Assembly (NCBI RefSeq): GCF_016097555.1
Contig: NC_054704.1
Coordinates: 79,858,391 to 79,922,390 of the forward strand
DNA from: Gigantopelta aegis
Lineage: Eukaryota > Mollusca > Gastropoda > Neomphalida > Peltospiridae
DNA length: 64,000 nucleotides
Direction of reading: 5' to 3'
The notes below the pieces were generated by a model. That model worked only from the letters and a program-made list of their open reading frames with translations. It was not told the origin of the DNA and searched no databases. A program made the translations under genes and the position numbers. This document shows positions 13,501-46,915 of this stretch, piece by piece (the stretch's first letter is position 1; every line of letters begins with the position of its first letter).

Positions 13501-15000
13501 ATTAGTAGATATACTTTTTGTTCTGTACATTTCAGTGCCATCTGGTTTTTTGTTAACTTAATATTTCATCTTTGGCGAAATGCATGAAGTTTTATTTGTT
13601 ATGAGATGAATGCTGACAGCTGTTTGTACATGGATTCTGGTCATCTTGTTAGAAGTGGACTAGAACTATTATGAAGAATGCAAATTTCCTGGCATAGGCT
13701 GAACATCATGATTTTTGCTGTTGATGTTATCGTCCTTACTCAGAAGATCTTAACTAGACTTGTGTTGCAGTTTATTCAGTGTGGACTTTTGACATGACAA
13801 TGAGTTTAAAAACCTTATGGTTATTAACCTTTGGTCATTGTCAGTTTCACCATTCCAGACTGATCACTTTGCCAGCAAGTTTGCTGTTTCTGGTAAAGAA
13901 GAATCCATTGTCATCATTTGCAAGGATGATTTCCTGTATGGTGGATCTCAAAAGAAAAAATACTTCAGATGGAAAACTCTACAAGCCTTGAGTTGTTGAC
14001 CAAAACACAGGTTGATAAATTCTGATGTTTGGATTTTTTGCAGTTTTCAATAAAATGTTAAACTGTTCCTTCTATTTTGGATACAATTGTATTAGTAGTT
14101 CATATGGCTCCTGTTGTCATACTTTGTGCTGTTTTGGAATGAAGATCCAGTTGAGTCATTAATCTCCCAAGATGGTTGCAAAACTCCAGCAACATCTAGG
14201 GCAGAGTGACTTATGAACGTTTTCACACACTTCATACCACCATTATGTTGTGAATTCATTAATGTACTGAACAACCCTGAGCAGTTTCATCCTACTACCA
14301 GACTAAATTAATGTTTGATGTTTTCTCTTTGTTTTATTCCTTTATGACTTTTATTATCCATGTTATGTTTACAATTTCTAGGTCCAGACTTAACCTCAAA
14401 TGACGTCACACACACATGCAATTTTGTATGGCATTGCCATGACGATACTGTCTCAGACTCTATTAGAGTCTCGAGTCTTAGAGTCTAAAAGTTTTATAAG
14501 CACCAGGCCTGGTGAAGATGTTCAATATGAATGTTTTGTTTAGAAGTTTTGATCCATGCTTTTCTGAAGTATCTACCAGGAGGCTTCTTCTGAATCTTTT
14601 GTAAAAATTTCTTGTGTGTCTTCCCCAATGTTTTTTTTTCATCAATGGCATTTGGGTTAACTTCAGTCATTGTTGGTTTTATCTTACCAAATTGATCATT
14701 TAACCATCGAGTTTGATGTTTTTTGTGAAAGATTCATTGTCGTCATTTGCAGGGATTATTGATATTCTGGACACAATTGTGTTTTTTAGATGGTAACAAC
14801 TTCCAAAGCTTTTCAAGACGAGTGGAAAATGCTAACACATGGATTTTAAAGTTTCCAGTATGGCTTGCTCTGATTTCACTATTGTTTCTGTCAGTGTGGT
14901 TTAACAGCTTCAGTCATGGTACAGTCATTTGCTTTTATTACTGAAGAAGCATTCCAGTCACACTACCTTCAAACGTTTTGAAGACTTAAATTTCAGGCTT
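13500..15000. other. Old, diverged direct duplication
   Basis: Sequence around 13820-13920 (CCATTGTCATCATTTGCAAG) resembles that around 14660-14755 (TCATTGTCGTCATTTGCAGG). The stretch 14160-14265 resembles parts of 15010-15640. This suggests an old duplication of a unit of roughly 0.9 kb that also seeded the 73-bp array to the right. No intact coding sequence is visible. Confidence 0.35.
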
Positions 15001-15024
15001 AATCTCCAAAACCATCTGTCGTCT

Positions 15025-15572
15025 AGCACCATTCTCCAAGATTGTCACACAACTCTGCAACCTTTGATGGCGCCATTCCAATCCATCACCAAATCCATCT
15101 ATAGAAAGAGTGGCTTATGCACACAACACTGCAAGATTTGATGGCTCTGTCCAATCCAACACCAAATCCATCTATAGAAAGAGTGGCTTATGCACACAAC
15201 ACTGCAAGAATTGATGGCTCCGTCCAATCCAACACCAAATCCATCTATAGAAAGAGTGGCTTATGCACACAACACTGCAAGATTTGATGGCTCCATCCAA
15301 TCCAATACCAAATCCATCTATAGAAAGAGTGGCTTATGCACACAACTCTGCAAGATTTGATGGCTCCATTCCAATCCATCACTAAATCCATTTATAGAAA
15401 GAGTGGCTTATGTACACAACACTGCAAGATTTCATGGCTCCATTCCAACCCATCACTAAATCCATCTATAGAAAGAGTGGCTTATACACACAACTCGGCA
15501 AGATTTGATGGCCCCATCCAGTCCAACACTAGAATCCATCTATAAAAAAGTGGTTTATGCAAGGTTACCACA
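15025..15572. repeat. 73-74-bp tandem repeat, about seven copies
   Basis: The marker ATAGAAAGAGTGGCTTATGC recurs at 15101, 15174, 15247, 15320, 15394, 15468 and (degenerate) 15542. Each unit also contains CACTGCAAGATTTGATGGCT. The last unit is the most diverged. The array breaks up short ORFs and is not coding. Confidence 0.92.
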
Positions 15573-18500
15573 TGTTTCACCCCGTCGTTATGTCATGAAA
15601 TCACCACGCTAATGCTACCTGTTTAATCCTTTATCTCCAGTCAAGGTTCATCAGTATCCGATGTTTCTAACTATTGATTTACATTATCAAAAGAGAAATT
15701 TGCTTGGAGAATGTGCTTTTTTCCTTGATGAATTGTTACAACCATTGCTGTTTGCCATTTCCATTGTCATCATGATCAGTTTGATCATCAGAGTTTTAGG
15801 AGAGGGCGTCGTTAGTTAACTTGTGCCCAATTCTTTTGTATATTATATGCAATAAAATATGTTTCAGTCCATTAGTTTCTTCAGATTTTTCAAACCATCT
15901 TTTGATGTTTCCACCAGGGAGGAGGTTATATCTGTGGTAGTCTTAGATTTGAATGAAACCTGTACAATCAGCCAATTTGGATTATTTACTTCCATCTTGG
16001 AATTTGTTTGTACACAGATATATCACTTATGTTAAATCCAGACTTGGATAAACATTCAGGTAAGTCTTGTGTTATAGTTCTTGTCTTTGATAAGCTGGCT
16101 GCTCCTGTTGATATATATCCTTTGTATGTATGTACTCTTATTTAGACATTTCGCTTGAAGATCTCATTCTGGACCAGAAGGATATAGTCTATAAGGCATG
16201 TGGCAAGATTAGTTGTAATCCTTTTTCTTCTTGTTCTTATAAGTCTTCTCTGAGGGCCGTTATCAGTTTTAGCATTCACAATTCATCAATCAACCATGGT
16301 GTTTGCATATACACTGAATATTTAATAAACAGCAATTCAGATGGAACTCAACAATTCATTGTATTTTTTGGAGTCTTTCCCATGTCTGTATCTGGATCAA
16401 ACCACCTACGACCCCGATGTCTGGATGAGAAGGTTTATATGAACACTTTAAAGTCGATTTTGATTCTGAAGGTACTTGATTGTCCATTCTTTCTGTTCCT
16501 GTATCCAAGGTTGCTGACAGCGATTTGATTTTCAGACCACCTTGCTCTGCAAGATCCGAATCAACTTGATGATCAGTTTAACTCAATGGACATTATCTTT
16601 GAGACATGGAAACAGAATGAGTGCAGTTCACAGAAGAATTTTTTAAGTGTCCATTATCCATCAATGAAATCAAGATTCCATGTGTATCTGGGCCTTCATA
16701 GTTATAGAAGACCCAGAGTCGTGAGTTAAAGCCTACTATCTGTTAAATGCCATGCCAATCGGTGTAGTAGGTTTGAAGCATGCAGTCGACACTGTTTTCA
16801 TATGTTCAATAAAGTTTGATAATACTTTTTTTATATGTTCAATAAAGTTTGATAATTTCTCTAATTATCTTTGGTGATTGTAACCATTCATTTGAATTCA
16901 TCAGATGTTTTAAACACAAAGACCAGTCTAATAGAATCTACCCACTATGCTGAAATCTGAAAGACATCTAGAAGCTTTGACAAGAATGCTGTGAACCATG
17001 AGTTTTTTTTTTAGTTCCATGTTATCTGAAGTTTGCAAACTGTGACTTGAGCATCAGTGGATTCCAATTTTCCAAGGACTATGTGGATCAAGCTGCATGT
17101 GACTCATCTCCAGGTTGCTGTCTGTTTCTACACTAGAGTCTGAGATTAAAATACATATTACTTATATTTAAAAAGTACAGTACTGGGGTCACGTAGTCAG
17201 AAGCTTGAACCATTGAAAATAACTACATGTACTGTGTACTTTGCTGTTGGAATTATAGTAGTGTTTATTATATAGAGGGGAAATGCATAATAGTTTGAGG
17301 TTAAAATAATTGTTACTTCTACAAAGAAAACATTTGTTTTTTCTCTCTTCTAATTGGCAAAACTAGCACTTCACTTGTACCTGGATGTAGCTATAAAAGA
17401 ATATTTTTTAATGATACCTGAGCTCGTGTACAACTGCAGCTATTTGAATTGGTGTCTAAAGTTGTTGTTTTGGTTTTTTATTTATTTTTATTCTTATTTT
17501 TATTTTTTTTGAGTTTATCAAAAAAGGTGAAACATTCTGCCACGTAAGCATATGCTCTTTTATGTGCACTTTCTGACAGATGGTACATACCGAGTGCTCA
17601 AACTTAAGAATTTGTTACCTATAGTGATTTTGAAATCTTTTTGCCATAGTCAAAATGCTCACCTTTGAACATTTTGAGCCTACCTAGTGCCTACAACAAT
17701 CCTAAACCATTAACGTTTGTAATAAATATAAAAACCAAAGATTATCCCTTCAATGGACAGCAATAATTGTATCCAGCAGCAAAAATCTGCCATCAGCAAT
17801 ACATATTGCAACTACGGCATTTTATTTTGGTGCCATCATACAATTTGAGTCCTGCATACCACAGCCTTTGATGTATCAATCTTGAGCGCTTTTGGGTAAA
17901 ATACTAGATCCATTGAAGCGATTGGCCCTGCAACACCTTACAGTTTTACTGTTTGGGTACAAACAATTATCATACTGCGATTAAGTACAGAAAATACCAC
18001 CTTAGAGAAGATAAAATTTTATCTGAAATTAGGTCCAGAGCTTAAATTAAGAAGTTGACAAACAATTGTACTATAATAAAGACAAAAGGTCCAACTTAGA
18101 GTACATCATAATTATCGTTCCTTGACAACCTTGGTCACAAGCAAAATATATTTCAATATTGGAGGAGGTGGCAATTATTAATTCAACTTTCAGTTGAGGA
18201 GGGGCAAGGCATACGTGCGTTCTAGTCACCTCAGTGAGAAGAGGTCTTCCGATGTCTATTAATATAAATGTTTGTGTTGTTATTTTAAAGGGACTATCCT
18301 GGGTTTGTTGCCATTGGTAAGATGATGTCGATTAACAAAGTGTGTTTCTGATTATCCTAGTGTTTGTACTAGCTGAAACTTCATTTTAGTTCTTTATTTC
18401 CTAATCTGCACTTTTTCATACGTACAAAATTATTATAAGTGAAAATCCAGTTTGGGCTACTTACAAACATTGGGATGATCAGAAACACATTGAATGTATA

Positions 18501-18990
18501 CAGTGATATTCTAAATGAGAATTTATGTTCAGTGTGTAAGTTTAGTCGGTAAAAAATTTTACAATCACAAACATACGATGGCAGCAACTTCAGTACAGTC
18601 CCTTTGTGGATTCATGACGCTTAAATTATCTAAGGATTCTTGACAAAAGTGAAACCAGAAAATTGCAGTTTTCATTTTATTGAGTAAACATTATATTTAT
18701 ATTAAATTGTATAGCCAAATAACCAATAAAATAGTCTTGAAAATTAGTTTGAATTTCATCATCAGTGGTCAGCTTTAATCGTTTTGCATCAGCCAGTCAT
18801 CTTTATAACTCTGGAATGATTCTACACCAAAATTTACTTCACAAAATTCACTTTAAATTTTTTTTAAATTTTATCTTTAATTATTGTGTTTCGCTTTTCA
18901 TTAAATATGCCTAAAAACAAATCCAAACTCCATCAGATTTCACTTATAATTATAATTATTATTTTAATATCTAGACTATAGTTAAATGTT
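15573..18990. other. Non-coding stretch
   Basis: The longest ORF (16130-16528, 132 codons) has no recognisable domain, poor coding composition and no good flanking splice sites. A direct repeat TATGTTCAATAAAGTTTGAT occurs twice near 16800-16850. Nothing else is supportable. Confidence 0.45.
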
Positions 18991-18999
18991 TCATTGGCA

Positions 19000-19292
19000 G
19001 TTCATTATGAATTTCATAATCATTACATCACTAGAACCCAACCAGTGAATTATCAGGTATAAGCCGTTTTCAGCAGGTCTTTCAGAATTAAAAATTTGCG
19101 TTACCTATTCATGGATAACACAAAAATAAATTTTGGTAACTCATTTCCAGTTACTTTGGTCGTTCATTATGAATTTCATAATCTATCATTACATCACTAG
19201 AACCCAAACTGAATTATCAGGGATAAGCCATTTTCAGCAGGTCTTTTAGAATAAAAAATTTGCATTACCTATTTATGGATAACACAAAAATA
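19000..19292. repeat. 162-bp direct duplication, two copies
   Basis: GTTCATTATGAATTTCATAA starts both copies (19000 and 19162). Each continues with CATTACATCACTAGAACCCA, a GATAAGCC segment and GGATAACACAAAAATAAA. They differ by small indels. Confidence 0.85.
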
Positions 19293-20254
19293 AAACTTGT
19301 TTCCATTTTGCATAATCCAAAAGTGATGTCCTAAATTTAATGCACAAATGAAAAATAGGTTACAGAAAATGATTTGTGTGAGCATCACATGAACGAAACT
19401 ATCATTCTCACTATATTTAGAGGACTGTCCAGAACACCACTGCCACAAAGTATGCCAAATTTCAAATTATTTTCATTTCATTACCGGTAATTGTAATATA
19501 AACCGTATCAATTTTTAGAATGAAAGATTGAATAATTGTCAGAAAAAAAGGAAAAAAAGAAATATGATCCATTGAAAATGTTATGAAATTTATGACGAAC
19601 ACAAAAACACATGTATTGGACTGTTACATGAGAGACTTGGTGTTTAAGCTGTCAGTCGCCAAATGTGATCGCCAAGAAGCTAATTAGAAAACTGTTGTTT
19701 GTAGGTGTATAGCTATTTTGAAAAATAATTCTGTTTAGCTAAATGATACTTAAATTTGGCCAAATTGCTACATGTATTAATTATTGGCGTCCAGCTTAAA
19801 CCCTATAGACTGCAAAGAAACCTGTGGAAGAATTCTACAGGACTGATGAAGAAATTTCAGCATCAACTGAAAAAAATTAATCATCTTAAATTTTTTTTGC
19901 ATATAAATGGTATTGCATCTTTTTGTTTGCATCTTTTTGTTTGCATCTTTAGTGTGATTTTGAAAGGAAAATGTTTAACGATAAGATTGCATATTGTTTG
20001 ATGTCTATAATTGTAACAAAAGTTCTAGAATATGTGAGAAGAAATATACCACAGACCCATAGGCTACTCTTTTTCAGTTAACAGCAAGAGGTCTCTTTCT
20101 TTTTTTTCCACCACACAAACCACACATAACCGGTACGTATACCATAAGCTTTAACATACCAGTGATGGAGCAATGTATGAAATAATAAAAGCAAATAACA
20201 GGTGGAAATTACCATTGAGCAACTTACAGACACTGACTTGTCTTCATTGTTTGA

Positions 20255-20582
20255 AGGGGCAGGACGTGGCCCAGTGGTAAAGCGCTCGCCTTGATGCATG
20301 GTCGGTTTACGATTGATCCCCGTCGGTGGGCCCATTGGGCTATTTTTCACTCCAGCCAGTGCACCGTGACTGGTACATCAAAGGCTGTGGTATTTGCTAT
20401 ACTATCTAAGGGATGGTGCATATAAAAGATCCCTTGCCGCTAATCGAAAAGAGTAGCCAATGAAGTGGTGACAGCTGGTCTCCTCCCTCAATATCTGTGT
20501 GGTCCTCGGCCATATGTCTGACACCATATAACCGTAAATAAAATGTGTTGAGCGTGTCGTTAAATAAAACATTTCCTTTCAT
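20255..20582 (+). mobile_element. tRNA-headed SINE, full length, type B tail
   Basis: The head GGGGCAGGACGTGGCCCAGT carries an A-box-like block, followed by the B-box-like GATTGATCCCCG and GTCGGTGGGCCCATTGGGCT. The core contains CATATAAAAGATCCCTTGCC and GAAGTGGTGACAGCTGGTCT. The tail AAATGTGTTGAGCGTGTCGT then TTAAATAAAACATTTCCTTT is of type B. Confidence 0.9.
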
Positions 20583-20806
20583 TATTTGAAGCAGGCAATT
20601 CCTATCACTTGCTCAAATTATTTCCACATGAGAAAACAAAATCTCTTCACCACATGCCCATATTGCTAATTTACTTATTCATAGTTACTGTAACATATTG
20701 TGGTTTTTGAAAGTACAGTTATTTCACATGCCTTCAGAAACTTGAACTTACTTTTTAAAAGATCATTCGGAACAACACGTTGCAGATTGTTTTTCCTCCA
20801 TTTAGC

Positions 20807-20989
20807 AGGGCTCACCCTGGAACACATTTTGGTTTAATCATTTCATATGTGTAGAGCATTTCCTTAAAAATTATTAAAAATGGTCAATTTAACAAAACAT
20901 TTATTAGCCAAAGACTAAATGTAGTCATTTAGTATGTCATGTAAATGTTAGCAGTTGACCAATTTGGTAATGGACAGGGTGAGCCCTGA
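20807..20989. mobile_element. 183-bp MITE with 13-bp inverted ends
   Basis: AGGGCTCACCCTG at 20807-20819 is the exact reverse complement of CAGGGTGAGCCCT at 20977-20989. ATTTAG flanks both sides and may be the target duplication. The interior is AT-rich and non-coding. AGGGC ends are shared with the elements at 46694 and 49020. Confidence 0.7.
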
Positions 20990-21111
20990 TTTAGACAGAG
21001 CAATTGTCTCTTGCATAATATCAGGAGAGCAGTCTTATTTCTCACATTCAATTTTTAAACCACAAGCACTGTATTGTCATTATTTTGTAATAGCACTGTT
21101 ACTTGACCTGG

Positions 21112-21226
21112 GGACCGCTCTATAGTATGAAGGTTCAAAAGTCTGGGGTTAGGTCTATAAACCTTAGGACTACTGAACCTAGGGTTAGGGTAGAACCTTC
21201 GGACCATAGAGCTGTAACCCTTGACC
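21112..21226. mobile_element. Small inverted-repeat element
   Basis: CTCTATAGTATGAAGGTTC at the left pairs imperfectly with GAACCTTCGGACCATAGAG at the right, around a core that includes CCTAGGGTTAGGG. It has the form of a short foldback element; its exact ends are uncertain. Confidence 0.4.
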
Positions 21227-21479
21227 TAACAGTCATTATCATAATATTGTAATTGGACTGTTACTTAACTTGGTACATGTCTTGCTGGTTGTTATCTTGA
21301 AAGTTTTTGTTTTTGTTTTTTCGTTTGTTTGGGGGGAGGTGGGGGGGGATCTTAATAAGAATTATTTAAAATATTTTAATGAAGAATTTCAAGTTAGCTA
21401 AACTTGCAGAGAATCTTATGTGTGAAGATTTTGAGAAATTGTTATTCCCCCTATACATAAGAACATCATACGAATAATT

Positions 21480-21780
21480 TCACTCTTACAAAGACTTCAC
21501 AAATTGGTTCCAAGTCTGGCTCAAGCTGACAAAGCAGAATGCTTTTTGTGGTTGCAGCACATCTAGACTGGATTCTTGTACACAGACTGACGGATGAAGT
21601 CCTGTCTGATGGTGAAACAACTGACGCTACACAGAAGAATACCGTAATGTAATGGAAGATGTGTAAATCAAGATGCTAATGCCAGGTCAACATTGCAAGC
21701 AGCTTTTCACTTCAAATTTGAAATTGGATGAATCTATTAGATGTATTCTGATGTTCCCAAATGTTTGAAAGAGGCGAGAA
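21480..21780. other. Coding-like fragment with stops
   Basis: One frame reads LAQADKAECFLWLQHI near 21515-21565 and then meets stops. It may be a decayed retroelement fragment. No family is identifiable. Confidence 0.2.
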
Positions 21781-21794
21781 CGTGCTTGTGAACA

Positions 21795-22064
21795 TGTTCC
21801 CTTTCTCAAATCCAACACTACCTCATGTAGTGGATATGATGAGAACAGGATCCCTTTCTCAAATCCAACACTACCTCATGTAGTGGATATGATGAGAACA
21901 GGATCCCTTTCTCAAATCCAACACTACCTCATGTAGTGGATATGATGAGAACAGGATCCCTTTCTCAAATCCAACACTACCTCATGTAGTGGATATGATG
22001 AGAACATGTTCCCTTTCTCAAATCCAACACTACCTCACATAGTGGATATGATGAGAACGGGTCA
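21795..22064. repeat. 53-bp tandem repeat, five copies
   Basis: CTTTCTCAAATCCAACACTA recurs at 21801, 21854, 21907, 21960 and 22013. Each unit continues CCTCATGTAGTGGATATGAT and GAGAACA. The middle copies are almost identical, which points to recent expansion. Confidence 0.93.
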
Positions 22065-22103
22065 GCGAATGCAGTTTTGAATACACGGCTGGTCTAATAT
22101 ACA

Positions 22104-22252
22104 GGGCCCATATTTTCGAAGCCATCTTAGCGCTACGAAATCGTAAAACCGTCGTAGGTTGTGACGTCACTACAGCACACGCCATAGTGACGTCATAGCT
22201 TACGATGATTTTACGATTTCGTAGGCTAAGATAGCTTCGAAAATATGGGCCC
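22104..22252. mobile_element. Palindromic 149-bp MITE carrying TGACGTCA sites
   Basis: GGGCCCATATTTTCGAAGC at the left is mirrored by GCTTCGAAAATATGGGCCC at the right, and the pairing continues almost to the centre (CGAAATCGTAAAA against TTTTACGATTTCG). Each arm contains a GTGACGTCA block, the core of a CRE/ATF site. The whole element could fold into one long hairpin. Two diverged relatives lie at 37753-37985 and 38048-38189. Confidence 0.85.
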
Positions 22253-22532
22253 AGGGCCGTAGCTAGCAAGGTGAGGGAGGTGGCAGTTTCACCCCCACCC
22301 TTTTTATTTAAAAGTGCTCTCTTTTTTTTTGTCTCTGGAGAAGACTATATTATTGTGCCCCAATTCTTTCTCTCTTTTTTTTTTTTTTACTGCCACATTG
22401 CCTCCTAATGTTAAGCTACACATTGTAGGTACAGTCCTGATGCATATGAAAGTTAATGTAATTTAACTAACTCGGTCTTTATATTTTCAAAGTTTCATTA
22501 ATTTACTCAACGGTTATTAATTGTGACTTCAG

Positions 22533-43993
<21,461 letters not shown>

Positions 43994-44090
43994 GTGAGCT
44001 ATTAAGAAAATGGTCAAGGCAGAAATAAGTCTCTATGGCAGTTTTTCGGTTAGTGTTTAAAAGAGGAATTTGATTTGTGAGTATTGCAAA

Positions 44091-44096
44091 AATAAA
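44091..44096 (+). promoter_or_regulatory. Candidate polyadenylation signal of the CHERP-like gene
   Basis: AATAAA lies 98 bp after the stop codon. It is the first such hexamer downstream. Confidence 0.5.
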
Positions 44097-44296
44097 TAAT
44101 CATTTAAAAAAACGTGACATAGAACATTTAAAGTTCCATGGCAAAGTAAATTTTGTGGAAGACTGAAAACACTGCCAATCTCCACAGCATTGCCAATTAC
44201 CATGGTTAATTGCCAGGGTTCTTAGAATGAACACCATAGCACAAAAATACACTTGGCTATTGGGTGTCACAAATGGTAAGTACATGAAAGACCAGG

Positions 44297-44998
44297 GTTG
44301 TTAGGTGAGCACTATGTCATGCACTGGATAAGAACTGGATGCTCTCGATAGGAAATGTATCACTAGGTGAGCACTACGTTGTGCACTGGATAAGAACTGT
44401 ACACTCTAGATAGGAAATGTATCACTAGATGAGCACTACGTTGTGCACTGGATAAGAACTGGACACTCTAGATAGGAAATATATCACTAGGTGAGCACTA
44501 TGTCGTGCACTGGATAAGAACTGGATGCTCTCGATAGGAAATGTATCACTAGGTGAGCACTACGTTGTGCACTGGATAAGAACTGAACACTCTAGATAGG
44601 AAATGTATCACTAGGTGAGCACTACGTCGTGCACTGGATAAGAACTGGATGCTCTCAATAGGAAATGTATCACTAGGTGAGCACTACGTCGTGCACTGGA
44701 TAAGAACTGGACACTCTAGATAGGAAATGTATCACTAGGTGAGCACTACGTCGTGCACTGGATAAGAACTGGATGCTCTAGATAGGAAATGTAACACTAG
44801 GTCGTGCACTGGATAAGAACTGGATGCTCTCGATAGGAAATGTATCACTAGGTGAGCACTACGTTGTGCACTAGATAAGAACTGGATGCTCTAGATAGGA
44901 AATGTATCACTAGGTGAGCACTACGTTGTGCACTAGATAAGAACTGGATGCTCTAGATAGGAAATGTCTCTAGATAGGAAATGTATCACAAGGTGAGC
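44297..44998. repeat. About 62-bp tandem array, roughly eleven copies
   Basis: Each unit contains CACTAGGTGAGCACTACGTT, TGCACTGGATAAGAACTGGA and GATAGGAAATGTATCAC. Markers at 44361, 44423 and 44485 give the period. One unit near 44795 is shortened and the last is partly duplicated. Confidence 0.93.
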
Positions 44999-45043
44999 AC
45001 TACATTCAGTAGGTAAGCACGAGGTGAGCACAAGATAGAAGAA

Positions 45044-45346
45044 GGGCGGGACGTGGCCCAGTGGTAAAGCATCAGTCTGATGCACGGTTGGTCTGGAATC
45101 GATCCCCGTCGGTGGGCCCATTGGGCTATTTCTCGTTCCAGCCAGTGCACCACGACTGGTATATCAAAGGCTGTGGTATGTGCTATCTTGTCTATGGTGT
45201 GATGCATGTAAAATATCCCATCTAATCGAAAAATGTAACGGGTTTCCTTTCTGAGACTATATGTCAAAATTACTAAATGTTTGACGTCCAATAGCCAATG
45301 ATTAATAAATCAATGTGCTCTAGTAGTGTTGTTAAACAAAACATTT
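45044..45346 (+). mobile_element. tRNA-headed SINE, full length, type A tail
   Basis: The head GGGCGGGACGTGGCCCAGTG, block GAATCGATCCCCGTCGGTGG, core and tail GCTCTAGTAGTGTTGTTAAA are present. It sits at the end of the 62-bp array. Confidence 0.92.
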
Positions 45347-45429
45347 AAAAAAAATATATATATATAATATATAAAGAAATGCATGAATCATTAACTGAGC
45401 ACTGGATATCGTCAACATCCCCAACTGCG

Positions 45430-46430
45430 TTATGCTTCCAACTCCGTTCACTTTGTTTTCTCGCGCACGGTTCGCGCAATCAACATCCGATTTGTTGTCA
45501 TCAGCATGTCGTTCATTTCAGAGGTTTTTCTTCACAGTTCAGGAACATTTTCATTAACAATAAAGTTCAGAAAAGTAAGTATCTAAATACAAAACTTTAC
45601 AAACCCCTAACACCATTAATTTTACTAAGTCGTTTTTGTTTATTCCTTAAAATTACCAATATCGGGTCCACATGACTCGTAGAAATTGAATTAGACTGGA
45701 GAAAGATGAATTAACATTCAGTGCATATCACATGATCTCACATGTGCCACATCAACAAGGCCAAAGCATTAAAATTTTACGATTTTTAAGACCCCTGTTG
45801 TTAGAATTTGTTTTCAATTATTATATTCGATCTGCAAAAGGTATGCTACATTTTTGTGCCTCTGTTGTAGTGAATAATTTTTATAATCCATTCATAAAAA
45901 TTGTAAATAATTTTGAGTGTATAAATTGTGTTAATTAAGAATCAATTTGTTAAAAATTTTATATTTTTTAACTATTTACTGGTATAAACGTAATGCCTAT
46001 CAGTAATGACATTAAGTGTTAGCGATGTGTGTTGATAAAACGCGGACCGGACCACAACGCTTGACAAATTGAATGTTTCCTTTTAAAAACATATTAAACT
46101 AAGTATTCGACAACTGTGCATAGTTAAGAAACATATTTTTGTTCATATAGTGGCATTAAAAATGGAAAATGACGAATCGCACATGTGCGCTACGACACTT
46201 TTTCCAAACGCATGCGTCTGAACGCAGTTAGAAATGTTGCACTCTTTCCTGTTTACCGGAGGGTGTTTCACTTTTCTTTACTAGAATATATTTGCTTTAC
46301 GTCCACATTGTTGATTTTTCACGTTAATTGATTGCAATCTATTTTGTTTCACGTATCGTAGCTCAAAACTGTAGAATAGTATTTCCGTAAATATCTTATT
46401 CGTGTTTTTGTCGTTAGGTGAATGCAGTTT
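45430..46430 (+). promoter_or_regulatory. Candidate promoter and first non-coding exon of gene 2
   Basis: CpG is more frequent here than around it (CTCGCGCACGGTTCGCGCAA near 45461; GCGCTACGACACTTTTTCCA and ACGCATGCGTCTGAACGCAG near 46188-46228). GCATGCGT resembles an NRF1 core. A strong donor AAAA|GTAAGT at 45574/45575 could end a 5' UTR exon that splices to 48561. No TATA box is evident and the start point cannot be placed. Confidence 0.35.
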
Positions 46431-46693
46431 GGGACGTCGATGGTACACCTTGTACACTTGTTCAAATCAGTCTGAATTATCCAAATTACATCATTTTGCC
46501 TATCCCTATAATAATAATAAACTTATTCCTAATGAAATCACTGGAAATGTTTTATTCTAAAGTTTCCAGAGGAATTTTTTTTTTTTTTATGATTATGAAT
46601 GCATCTGACCATGTTTCAGAAAGATGTCTGATTTTAAAAATGGCACTGTTTGTGGCTAATGGATCTGAAATTAATTACAATAAGCTATGTTGC

Positions 46694-46915
46694 AGGGCTA
46701 GAAACGGCCTGTGGCCAGGTCGCCAAATGTGACCAATGTCCCATTGGGGGATCTTCTTTAGAGTTATAATATATGAGCCATTATTAATATTTGTATTGCA
46801 TATATTTATTCAACATTACAATCTTTGTGGTTCATGGTTCGCTTACCATAATCGCTCACCATAATTTGTTTATTATGTTTTGGGCCACCATATGTTTTGG
46901 CAAGTTTCAAGCCCT
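46694..46915. mobile_element. Short inverted-repeat element (AGGGC family)
   Basis: AGGGCTAGAAAC at the left and GTTTCAAGCCCT at the right are imperfect inverted ends. GTTG occurs on both sides. Confidence 0.5.

Noticed and set aside
15025..15572. CRISPR-like regular repeats
   Set aside because: The units are contiguous 73-74-bp tandem repeats without unique spacers, in a eukaryotic genome.
16130..16528. 132-codon ORF
   Set aside because: It has no domain, biased composition as for random AT-rich DNA, and no acceptable splice sites or neighbours in phase.
20255..20340. tRNA gene in SINE heads
   Set aside because: A- and B-box-like blocks are present, but there is no complete cloverleaf with acceptor stem pairing, and the same head recurs attached to SINE cores.
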